Source: Flemingiibacterium sp045644145
GTDB lineage: Bacteria > Bacillota > Clostridia > Oscillospirales > CAG-272
DNA: 64,000 bases
Assembly: GCA_045644145.1 (NCBI GenBank)
Contig: JAZRGK010000063.1
Coordinates: forward strand, 44,886 to 108,885
Direction: 5' to 3'
Of this stretch, positions 17,849-25,799 are shown piece after piece. A program made the translations under genes and the position numbers. Under the pieces are notes generated by a model. That model saw only the letters and a list, made by a program, of their open reading frames with translations, was not told the origin of the DNA and searched no databases. How positions within the stretch are numbered: position 1 is the first letter of the stretch; the number at the start of each line of letters is the position of its first letter.

Positions 17849-19435
17849 ATGAATAATAACCGTCACCCAAATAACGGGCGGCAAAACCGTCCGCAGAATA
17901 ACGGAGCAGGTAGGAGATCTGCAAGACCGACAGGTGCATATCAAAATCAAAGGTCTGGAAATGCGCAAAGTGCAGGCAATGGCAAATATACACGTGATGC
18001 AAGCACACAGCGCAGTCGCACGCCTCAAAGCGGCAGACCTGCGCAGGCTCAGCACTCATCTATGGGGCGTATTTCTAATCAGAATCCCACAAAACGGCGT
18101 TCTGAGCGCGACAGCGTAAGACTTACGCCAGAGCAGATCGAAATAAACAGAGTTAACCGCCAAAGAGAAAAGTATTATATCAAGAAGCGCAGATCAGCGG
18201 TTATAAGGACTTATTTTTCGAGAACAGTGCTCTTCTTTGCTGTTTTTGCGATTATGATGGGTATATGCAGTGCACTGCTGTTTCTTGATCTTACACATGT
18301 AGACGCGCCTGATTCATCTCGCTACAGCTACACGGTGGGAGATGAAAAATATTCACTTCCATATGCGAAAGCGGTGAAAAACGGCAGAGTATACATAAGT
18401 TTTACCGATATCGCTGAGATGTGCGATCTTGCCGTGACCGGTTCGGCGGACGACATGAAATATGTCATAAAAGGTGATGAAGCGGAAACTATACGCTTTG
18501 TTACCGGTACCAGGGTTGTGTATGTTAACGGTATCGAAACAAGACTGGGTACAGAATGTTATTTTGAAAACGACGAGCTTTATGTCCCGGTGGATTTTGT
18601 GAGCACCTATTTTAAGGGGCTTGATACTACCCTTGATGAGCGCACGCATAAGGTTTCTGTTTCAAGAATAATAACCAATCTCAATGAAAAAGGCAAGCTT
18701 GACAAAAACGCCGAGGCTGAATATGCGGAGCTTTCGTTCCTGCTTCAATCACCGCTGGGTCTTGATCCGCTTAATGAGGAAGAGGAAGCACTTGCCAGCA
18801 TGCCGGACCTTGGTTTTATAACAAATCTCACGGTATACGAAGATTATATGAATCCGGGCAATACCACTGAATTTTTGACACTTGTTAATGTAAACAACAA
18901 GCTTGACGCAAGCTATGCTCCACAGGATTTAATGAACGTATCCGCGACACGCAACGACGGGCGTGAAATGCAGCTTCTCAGAGAAAATGCGGCAATGGCA
19001 CTTGAAGCGCTCTTCAGAGAAATGAAAGCGGCAGGATACGAGGATGTCAGCGTAACAAGCGCATACAGAAGTTACAGTTATCAGGAGTATTTGTTCAACT
19101 ACTATCTTGGTCTTAACGGTGGCGATTATGATAAGGTGGCATCCTTCTCAAATCCCCCCGGTTCGAGCGAGCATCAAACCGGGCTGTGCCTTGACATGCA
19201 TAATCTGCCTGCGGCGGACAAGGCTTTCGGTGAAACCGATGCTTTTAAATGGCTTGAGCAAAACTGCTGGAAGTTTGGCTTTATTCTTCGCTATCCCAAA
19301 GATAAAATGGACATAACCGGTATAGACTATGAGCCGTGGCATTACCGTTATGTTGGACGCTACCATGCACAGCGCATGTATCAGTCGGGAATGTGCCTTG
19401 AGGAATACGTTGAATATATAAATGCAGGCAACTGA
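17849..19435 (+). CDS. VanY-family D-alanyl-D-alanine carboxypeptidase, membrane-anchored
   Basis: Trims the terminal D-Ala of peptidoglycan stem peptides. I start at ATG 17849, six bases after GGAG; the frame runs further up but with no ribosome site. Layout of the 528 residues: a very Asn/Arg/Gln-rich, probably disordered cytoplasmic part (1-115), one membrane helix (about 125-147), a copper-amine-oxidase-N-like beta domain (about 155-260) and the VanY domain (about 375-520). Zinc and catalytic residues are visible in SSEHQTGLCLDMH and EPWHYRYVG, with TSAYRSYSYQ before them. It has its own promoter and is the only gene of its transcript. Confidence 0.88.
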   Translation: MNNNRHPNNGRQNRPQNNGAGRRSARPTGAYQNQRSGNAQSAGNGKYTRDASTQRSRTPQSGRPAQAQHSSMGRISNQNPTKRRSERDSVRLTPEQIEINRVNRQREKYYIKKRRSAVIRTYFSRTVLFFAVFAIMMGICSALLFLDLTHVDAPDSSRYSYTVGDEKYSLPYAKAVKNGRVYISFTDIAEMCDLAVTGSADDMKYVIKGDEAETIRFVTGTRVVYVNGIETRLGTECYFENDELYVPVDFVSTYFKGLDTTLDERTHKVSVSRIITNLNEKGKLDKNAEAEYAELSFLLQSPLGLDPLNEEEEALASMPDLGFITNLTVYEDYMNPGNTTEFLTLVNVNNKLDASYAPQDLMNVSATRNDGREMQLLRENAAMALEALFREMKAAGYEDVSVTSAYRSYSYQEYLFNYYLGLNGGDYDKVASFSNPPGSSEHQTGLCLDMHNLPAADKAFGETDAFKWLEQNCWKFGFILRYPKDKMDITGIDYEPWHYRYVGRYHAQRMYQSGMCLEEYVEYINAGN

Positions 19436-19532
19436 CGGAATTTGACGTATAAATATCTATTTTAGTTTGTTAAAATGTACATTGCTGCGGCGAGTTTTTG
19501 TCTTGCGGCTGTCGACGATTACGAAATTTCAT

Positions 19533-19571
19533 AAAAAAGCCGTATTGCACTTGACAAAATGCGGCTTTTTT
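19533..19571 (+). terminator. Terminator of the VanY gene, overlapping the lysC promoter
   Basis: A 14-bp stem (19533-19546 with 19558-19571) starting with an A-run and ending with a T-run. The -35 element of the next promoter lies in its loop. Confidence 0.8.
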
Positions 19572-19579
19572 CATATAAT
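19551..19579 (+). promoter_or_regulatory. Consensus SigA promoter of lysC
   Basis: Perfect TTGACA (19551-19556), 17-base spacer, perfect TATAAT (19574-19579). The -35 is in the loop and the spacer in the right arm of the terminator hairpin. The leader is about 50 bases, too short for a lysine riboswitch. Confidence 0.9.
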
Positions 19580-19633
19580 ATAGTATGTATTATAATTTGA
19601 ACAATAATAAATTTGTAAATAGAGGTAATTATC

Positions 19634-20947
19634 GTGCTGAAAGTTGTAAAATTCGGCGGAAGCTCCCTTGCTGATGCCGCACAGTTTAAAAAAGTTGCTG
19701 ATATAATAAAGGCTGAGCCTGAGCGCCGTTATGTTGTTCCTTCCGCGCCCGGAAAGCGCAATAAGAACGATACCAAGGTAACCGATATGTTGTATTCCTG
19801 CTATGAGCTTGCGGCTAAGGGCGAGGATATCGGAAAGTGCTTTACGGAGATCGAGGAGCGTTATAACGGCATAATCAAGGAACTTGAACTTGACTTCTCC
19901 CTCGAAGAGGATTTCCGCCTCATCAAGAATGCATTTATTCACAAGGCAGGACGCGATTTCGCGGCAAGCCGAGGCGAATATCTTAACGGTAAGATACTGG
20001 CAAAGTATCTCGGATTCGATTTTATAGATGCTGCTGAGGTGATATTTTTCAACGATAACGGCAAATTCGATTCCGAGCGTACAAACACAGTGCTTTCTGC
20101 CGCACTCAAGCAGCATGAATATGCGGTTATTCCCGGATTCTACGGTTCTATGCCCAACGATACCATAAAGACATTTTCAAGAGGCGGTTCCGATATCACC
20201 GGTTCTATAGTTGCACGCGCGGCTGAATGTGATATCTACGAAAACTGGACCGACGTTGACGGCTTCCTTATGGCTGACCCTCGAATCGTTGATAACCCCC
20301 GCGTGATCAGTGAGATCACATATCATGAGCTTCGCGAGCTTTCCTACATGGGTGCGACCGTTCTTCATGAGGATGCTATTTTCCCTGTAAGAATTGCGGG
20401 AATTCCGATAAATATAAGAAATACCAATAACCCTGAGGCACGCGGTACGTTCATCGTTTCCCAGAGCGACAAATACGATACCGGCAATGTTATTACCGGT
20501 GTTGCAGGCAAGAAGGGCTTCTCCGTACTTAATATCGAAAAGGACATGATGAATGCCGAAGTTGGCTTTGGCAGACGTGTGCTTGAGGTTCTTGAGGCAA
20601 ACGGTATCTGCTTTGAGCATCTGCCTTCCGGCATTGACAACATGGGCGTTGTGCTTAATACCCACGATATCGAGGGTAAGCGCGAGGCTATCAAGTCGGG
20701 CATCTGCCGTCAGGTAAATCCCGATGTTATTGATATTGAGGATGGACTTGCGCTTGTTGCGGTTGTAGGCCGCGCTATGGTTAAAGCTAAGGGTACAGCG
20801 GCTCGCGTATTCAAGGCTATAAGCGGTGCGGGCATCAATATCCGTATGATCGACCAGGGTTCAAGCGAAATTTCCATTATAGTAGGCGTTGAAGAGGCAG
20901 ACTTCGAGGATGCACTCCGCGCTATTTATCAGGAATTTGTATATTAA
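19634..20947 (+). CDS. lysC: Aspartate kinase
   Basis: Phosphorylates aspartate, the entry step to lysine, threonine, methionine and diaminopimelate. The 437-residue protein starts at GTG 19634 (GAGG eight bases upstream). VVKFGGSSLADAAQ is the N-terminal nucleotide motif, SRGGSDITGS and ENWTDVDGFLMADPR are the substrate loop motifs, and two ACT-type regulatory segments (about 290-435) end with INIRMIDQGSSEISI. The lack of an internal GTG-started beta subunit and the length fit the monofunctional class found in Clostridia. The following amidohydrolase and methyltransferase have no known link to the pathway. Confidence 0.94.
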   Translation: MLKVVKFGGSSLADAAQFKKVADIIKAEPERRYVVPSAPGKRNKNDTKVTDMLYSCYELAAKGEDIGKCFTEIEERYNGIIKELELDFSLEEDFRLIKNAFIHKAGRDFAASRGEYLNGKILAKYLGFDFIDAAEVIFFNDNGKFDSERTNTVLSAALKQHEYAVIPGFYGSMPNDTIKTFSRGGSDITGSIVARAAECDIYENWTDVDGFLMADPRIVDNPRVISEITYHELRELSYMGATVLHEDAIFPVRIAGIPINIRNTNNPEARGTFIVSQSDKYDTGNVITGVAGKKGFSVLNIEKDMMNAEVGFGRRVLEVLEANGICFEHLPSGIDNMGVVLNTHDIEGKREAIKSGICRQVNPDVIDIEDGLALVAVVGRAMVKAKGTAARVFKAISGAGINIRMIDQGSSEISIIVGVEEADFEDALRAIYQEFVY

Positions 20948-20978
20948 TTTGTATAATAAGTAGAAGAAGGCATACAGA

Positions 20979-21800
20979 ATGTACAGTACAAGGAAGTACA
21001 AAATTTTCGATATACATACCCATACATACCCCGAGGCAATATCGGAAAGGGCTGTCACAAGTCTTAACGCATTCTACAACTTCGTCTGTGAAGGTGAGGG
21101 AACTTATGCCGACCTTGAGAGAAACAGCCTTGCGCATAACGTAAAGGGCATGCTCCTTTTTTCGGTGGCAACCAATGCCCATCAGGTGCAGAAGGTTAAC
21201 GATTCCATTGCCGCGCTTGCGAAGAAATCGGGTGAGGACGGTTTTGAAACCGTAGGTTTTATGGGAATGCATCAGGATTATCCGGATTTTGCGGCAGAGG
21301 TTGACAGAGCTGAGGCAATGGGACTCCGCGGTGTCAAGATACATCCCGACATTCAGGGTGTTGACATCGATGATCCAAAAATGATGGCACTTTACGAAAT
21401 AATCGAAGGTCGAATGCCGCTGTATCTGCATATTGGCGATAACCGTCCCCAGTACCGCTTCTCTCAGCCTGAGAAATTAGCCAAAGTTCTTGATCGTTTT
21501 CCGAAGCTTGAAGCTGTTGCGGCACATCTCGGCGGATATATGACATGGGACGATTCGGTGAACTATCTTGCCGGGCGTCCGAATGTGTGGTATGATACAT
21601 CAAGTGCGCTGTGGGCGATGACTCCTGAAAAAGCAGGCGAGCTTATTCATAAGTTCGGTGCGGACAGAGTTATGTTCGGAACAGACTACCCTGTAAAGAA
21701 CACCGAGGGTGAAATAGAACGCTTTTTGAAGATTGAACTCACGGAACAAGAGCGTGAGGATATATTCTATAATAACGCAAAGAGATTTTTAAAGATATGA
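20979..21800 (+). CDS. Amidohydrolase_2-type metal-dependent hydrolase
   Basis: A TIM-barrel metal hydrolase of the amidohydrolase 2 / ACMSD-like group, 273 residues. Metal ligands are expected in FDIHTHTYPE (HxH near the N-terminus), the central KIHPDIQG and YLHIGDNRPQ, AAHLGGYMTWDD, and the C-terminal MFGTDYPV Asp. The substrate is not known. It lies 31 bases after lysC and overlaps the next gene by four bases (ATGA), so the three genes are probably one transcript. Confidence 0.8.
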   Translation: MYSTRKYKIFDIHTHTYPEAISERAVTSLNAFYNFVCEGEGTYADLERNSLAHNVKGMLLFSVATNAHQVQKVNDSIAALAKKSGEDGFETVGFMGMHQDYPDFAAEVDRAEAMGLRGVKIHPDIQGVDIDDPKMMALYEIIEGRMPLYLHIGDNRPQYRFSQPEKLAKVLDRFPKLEAVAAHLGGYMTWDDSVNYLAGRPNVWYDTSSALWAMTPEKAGELIHKFGADRVMFGTDYPVKNTEGEIERFLKIELTEQEREDIFYNNAKRFLKI

Positions 21801-22891
21801 AAATATGTCATTCGGTAAATGAGATTGAGGCCAGCCGCGACATGTGGCAGACGTTGAAAGAAAGCACAAAACCGATAGTGATGTACGGAATGGGAAACGG
21901 CGCGGATAAGATCCTCGCCGTTTTTTCGGAAAAAGGGATAGAGGTTTCCGGCTTTTTCGCATCTGATGGATTTGTGCGTCATCAGCAGTTTCACGGTAAA
22001 ACTGTTATGAGTTATGCTGAAATATGCGAGAAATATGAGGATTTTATAGTTGTCGTATCCTTCGGATCCCGACTTCCCGAGGTGCTTAGTAATATATATC
22101 GGATTGACTCCGAGAGGGAACTGTATATCCCAGACGTACCCGTTGTAGGCGAGGAGATTTTCGATCTTGCCTTTTTTGAGAAGCATAGAGATGAGCTTTC
22201 TTCTGCATGTGAACTGCTTGCGGATGAGCTTTCACGTCAGACATTCTGTGATGTGGTAATGTACAAGCTTACGGGTAAGACCCAATACCTGCGCCGTCAT
22301 ACGGTAACACCGAATGACGTTATGCACGGTGTGCTTAATTCCGAAAAGTATCGCAGATGCGCTGATCTTGGCGCATACAATGGCGACAGCATACGGGAGC
22401 TTGCGGAATATGCCAAGTCACTTTCCCGTGTTACCGCCTTCGAGCCGGACACAAAGAATTACAGAAAGCTACGCACCTTCGCCGAGAGCGCACCTTATAA
22501 AATAAGCGCCTGCAACTGCGCCGCATGGGATAAAGAGGAAATGCTAACGTTCACGGCAGGTGCTAACCGAAATTCTACTTTAATCGGCAGAGTGGGGGTC
22601 AAAACCGGGGCCAAAATAAAGACCGTTGCTGCCGCAAGACTCGATAGCCTGCTTACAGGTGGATGTGATTACATTAAATACGACGTTGAAGGGGCGGAAT
22701 ATGAGGCTATCCTCGGCTCACGGGAAGTAATTGCAAGGGAATATCCCGATTTGCTTGTTTCTATGTACCATAAAAGCGAAGACATGTATCGTCTGCCGCT
22801 TCTTGTAAGTGAGCTTGGGTACGGGAAGCTGTATTTAAGGCGGTACGAGTATGTGCCGGCTTGGGATCTTAATTTACTTGCGGTAAAATAG
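21797..22891 (+). CDS. FkbM-family methyltransferase with N-terminal nucleotide-binding-like domain
   Basis: SAM-dependent O-methyltransferase of the FkbM type, usually acting on sugars or secondary metabolites. The N-terminal part (about 1-135) has IVMYGMGNGADKIL and VVVVSFGSRLPEV, like the nucleotide-binding fold often fused to surface-glycan enzymes. The FkbM domain spans about 185-360: CADLGAYNGDSIREL (SAM loop), AFEPDTKNY, the TLIGR segment, KYDVEGAEYEAILGS and LLVSMYHKSED. Linkage by ATGA overlap to the amidohydrolase suggests a common substrate, but no glycan cluster is nearby. Confidence 0.85.
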   Translation: MKICHSVNEIEASRDMWQTLKESTKPIVMYGMGNGADKILAVFSEKGIEVSGFFASDGFVRHQQFHGKTVMSYAEICEKYEDFIVVVSFGSRLPEVLSNIYRIDSERELYIPDVPVVGEEIFDLAFFEKHRDELSSACELLADELSRQTFCDVVMYKLTGKTQYLRRHTVTPNDVMHGVLNSEKYRRCADLGAYNGDSIRELAEYAKSLSRVTAFEPDTKNYRKLRTFAESAPYKISACNCAAWDKEEMLTFTAGANRNSTLIGRVGVKTGAKIKTVAAARLDSLLTGGCDYIKYDVEGAEYEAILGSREVIAREYPDLLVSMYHKSEDMYRLPLLVSELGYGKLYLRRYEYVPAWDLNLLAVK

Positions 22892-22939
22892 TGGTTCTTA
22901 CTGTGGTTGTCACCTTTTTGTAAACAATTACGGCATGAA

Positions 22940-22968
22940 TTGATTTTTTAGGCTGTTTATGGTAAAAT
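22940..22968 (+). promoter_or_regulatory. SigA-type promoter of the rhomboid-like gene
   Basis: TTGATT (22940-22945), 17-base spacer, TAAAAT (22963-22968), about 32 bases before the start codon. Confidence 0.65.
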
Positions 22969-22999
22969 AATAGTAGTATATAATCGTGAGGTGATTACT

Positions 23000-23659
23000 G
23001 TGTATTACCGTCAGAATTTTCTTAATAAGCTTTCGCGCAAATACAGCAAATTTGCAATAAAAAATCTTATGCTGATACTTATCGGCGCAATGGGCATTGT
23101 TTTTCTTATGAATCTGATGCTAACACGAAGCATGGGCGTGTCCTTATACTATGCTTTGACGTTTGACCGCGCGGCAATACTTGCCGGAGAAGTATGGAGA
23201 ATATTTACATTCCTGTTTCTTCCCCCGGCTTCAGGGGTTGCGCTTGCCGTGCTGATGTTGTATTTCTACTATTTTATCGGTTCGTCGCTTGAGGATCAGT
23301 GGGGAGCCTTCGGTTTTACCGCGTTTTATGCTTTGGGTGCGCTTGGCTCCATAATTTCCGGATTTATTACCGGATATGCGGACAATACCTATCTGAATCT
23401 TACGCTTTTCCTTGCATACGCAATACTTTATCCGAAAACCGAGTTCAGGCTGTTTTTCCTAATCCCCATAGAGGCAAAATGGATAGGAATAGCGGATGCT
23501 GCAGTTCTTTTGTGGCTGTTCATTACCAGCTCATGGTCAGGGCGGCTTGGTATAGTTGTGGCGCTCATAAACATTATCATCTTTTTTACTCCCCATCTCA
23601 AGGATTACCTGAACACGCTTTACCGCAGATGGAAGTGGAATCAGAACTTTAGGAAATAA
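23000..23659 (+). CDS. Rhomboid-like membrane protein, probably non-proteolytic
   Basis: A 219-residue protein with about six membrane helices. GEVWRIFTFLFLP and LYFYYFIGSSLEDQWG are the L1-loop and second-helix motifs of rhomboids. The active-site region that should read GxSG shows YLNLTLFLAYA, with no catalytic serine, and no His follows in the last helix. It is therefore read as a pseudo-rhomboid or derlin-like protein. I start at GTG 23000, five bases after GAGGTGA (22988-22994); GTG 22991 overlaps that site. It is transcribed alone. Confidence 0.72.
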   Translation: MYYRQNFLNKLSRKYSKFAIKNLMLILIGAMGIVFLMNLMLTRSMGVSLYYALTFDRAAILAGEVWRIFTFLFLPPASGVALAVLMLYFYYFIGSSLEDQWGAFGFTAFYALGALGSIISGFITGYADNTYLNLTLFLAYAILYPKTEFRLFFLIPIEAKWIGIADAAVLLWLFITSSWSGRLGIVVALINIIIFFTPHLKDYLNTLYRRWKWNQNFRK

Positions 23660-23691
23660 AATGAAGCGTGAACAGTATTTACGTTCATACG

Positions 23692-23725
23692 GAGCTGACT
23701 CAAATGAGAATTTTTGAGTCGGCTC
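23692..23725 (+). terminator. Terminator of the rhomboid-like gene
   Basis: A 13-bp stem (23692-23704 with 23713-23725, one G-T pair) with a T-rich tail, 32 bases after the stop. Confidence 0.75.
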
Positions 23726-23727
23726 TA

Positions 23728-23756
23728 TTTACATTTATAATTATTTGTGGTATACT
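23728..23756 (+). promoter_or_regulatory. SigA-type promoter of uvrBA
   Basis: TTTACA (23728-23733), 17-base spacer, TATACT (23751-23756), about 40 bases before uvrB and directly after the preceding terminator. I see no SOS (LexA) box of the Bacillus GAAC-N4-GTTC type in it. Confidence 0.65.
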
Positions 23757-23795
23757 CTATAATAGTGATAAAATCGAGATTTCGGAGGATCGCCC

Positions 23796-25784
23796 ATGGA
23801 TAGATTCAAGCTTCATTCCCCATATAAGCCCACGGGCGATCAGCCTGAAGCTATAGAAAAGCTGTCGGCAGGTATTGATGCCGGCATGAAGCATCAGACG
23901 CTTTTAGGCGTTACCGGTTCGGGTAAAACCTTCACAATGGCAAATATAATAGCAAATGTCAATCGACCCACGTTGGTTCTTGCTCATAACAAGACCTTGG
24001 CGGCACAGCTTTGTTCTGAGTTCAGAGAATTTTTTCCCGAAAATGCTGTGGAGTTTTTTGTTTCCTACTACGATTACTATCAGCCCGAGGCGTATATCCC
24101 CGGAAAGGATATATATATCGAAAAAGACAGCGCTATAAACGACGAGATAGACATGCTCCGCCACAGCGCCACAAGTGCTCTGTTCGAGCGCCGCGACGTT
24201 ATTATCGTGTCCAGCGTATCCTGCATATACTCCCTCGGTGACCCCATGGAATACCAGAGCATGCTTATCGCTGTGCGCCCGGGAATGGTTATGGAGCGCG
24301 ACGAGTTTACAAAGCGGCTTATAGCCATGTCATACGACCGTAACGACGTGAACTTTGTCCGCGATAAGTTCCGCGTGCGCGGCGATGTGGTTGAGGTGCT
24401 TCCGGCATCAAGCGGCGACAAGGCGATCCGCGTGGAATTTTTCGGTGACGAGATAGAGCGCGTTTCTGAAATAAACATCGTTACAGGTGAGCTTATCCGT
24501 ACACTGTCATATGCGGCGATTTATCCTGCTACTCACTATGCGGTGTCCGATGACAAGCGTGAGAGGGCGCTTCAGGAAATAGAAGATGAGCTTTGCGAGA
24601 GGGTGGATTTCTTCCGCTCACAGAACAAGCTGCTTGAAGCTCAGAGGATTGAGGAGCGCACACGCTATGACCTTGAAATGCTTCGCGAAATAGGCTTTTG
24701 CTCCGGTGTTGAAAACTACTCCCGTGTCATGGCAGGCCGTGCGCCCGGTTCGACGCCATACACACTGCTTGATTATTTTCCAAAGGATTTTCTTCTCTTT
24801 GTGGACGAGTCCCATGTTACGCTTCCGCAGGTAAAGGGCATGAGCGGCGGCGACAGAGCGAGAAAAACAAATCTTGTGGAGTTCGGATTCCGTCTGCCGT
24901 CGGCACTTGACAACCGCCCATTATTTTTTGAGGAGTTTGAATCAAAGTTAAACCAGGTGGTGTACGTCAGCGCGACGCCGTCGGTTTACGAGAAGGAGCA
25001 CTCCGTTCAGACCGTTGAACAGATCATACGTCCCACGGGACTTCTTGATCCGGAGATCGATGTGCGTCCGGTGGAGGGACAGATCGACGACCTTATCGGC
25101 GAGATAAACGCAAGGGTTGAGCGCGGTGAGCGAGTGCTTGTGACTACGCTTACAAAGAAGATGGCAGAGGATCTTACGGAATACCTTGAAATGAATCTTA
25201 TCAAGGTGAAATATATTCATCACAAGGTGGAAACCATGGAGCGCAGTGAGATAATACGGGATCTGCGGCTTGGCGTGTTTGACGTGCTTGTGGGAATCAA
25301 TCTGCTCCGTGAGGGACTTGACATCCCCGAAGTTTCCCTTGTTGCCATACTTGATGCGGACAAGGAGGGGTTCCTTCGCTCGGAAACCTCGCTTATCCAG
25401 ACTATAGGCAGAGCCGCACGAAATGCGGAAGGCAAGGTAATAATGTACGCTGACGGTATTACTCCGTCCATGCGTGCCGCCATAGATGAAACTAACCGCC
25501 GAAGAGAATTACAGCAGGCATATAACGCTGCAAACGGTATTACTCCGCAAACTATTAAAAAGAGTGTTCGTGATCTTATAGAAATCGGCAAGAAAGAGGC
25601 GGAGGCTTCGCCTGAGAAGAAATACAAGGATGCCCTTCGGGATAAGAAGAAGCTGTCCGCTTCGGAGAAGCAGGCTCTTATTGATGAACTTACAGCGGAA
25701 ATGAAAGAAGCGGCAAAGAAGCTTGAATTTGAGCGTGCCGCATATTTACGCGACAAGATAAAAAATCTTCAGGGGATAACCTGA
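23796..25784 (+). CDS. uvrB: Excinuclease ABC subunit B (UvrB)
   Basis: Damage-verifying helicase-like subunit of nucleotide excision repair. The 662-residue protein has TGDQPEAI, Walker A GSGKT at 41-45, the damage-probing beta-hairpin YYDYYQPEAY, the DEAD-like motif FVDESHVTLPQ, the late helicase motifs (VSATPS, LLREGLDIPEVSLVAI, QTIGRAARN) and a C-terminal UVR domain (about 625-658) that contacts UvrA/UvrC. GGAGG precedes the ATG. uvrA follows after 15 bases, the usual pairing. Confidence 0.98.
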   Translation: MDRFKLHSPYKPTGDQPEAIEKLSAGIDAGMKHQTLLGVTGSGKTFTMANIIANVNRPTLVLAHNKTLAAQLCSEFREFFPENAVEFFVSYYDYYQPEAYIPGKDIYIEKDSAINDEIDMLRHSATSALFERRDVIIVSSVSCIYSLGDPMEYQSMLIAVRPGMVMERDEFTKRLIAMSYDRNDVNFVRDKFRVRGDVVEVLPASSGDKAIRVEFFGDEIERVSEINIVTGELIRTLSYAAIYPATHYAVSDDKRERALQEIEDELCERVDFFRSQNKLLEAQRIEERTRYDLEMLREIGFCSGVENYSRVMAGRAPGSTPYTLLDYFPKDFLLFVDESHVTLPQVKGMSGGDRARKTNLVEFGFRLPSALDNRPLFFEEFESKLNQVVYVSATPSVYEKEHSVQTVEQIIRPTGLLDPEIDVRPVEGQIDDLIGEINARVERGERVLVTTLTKKMAEDLTEYLEMNLIKVKYIHHKVETMERSEIIRDLRLGVFDVLVGINLLREGLDIPEVSLVAILDADKEGFLRSETSLIQTIGRAARNAEGKVIMYADGITPSMRAAIDETNRRRELQQAYNAANGITPQTIKKSVRDLIEIGKKEAEASPEKKYKDALRDKKKLSASEKQALIDELTAEMKEAAKKLEFERAAYLRDKIKNLQGIT

Positions 25785-25799
25785 ACAGGAGAAAAATAA

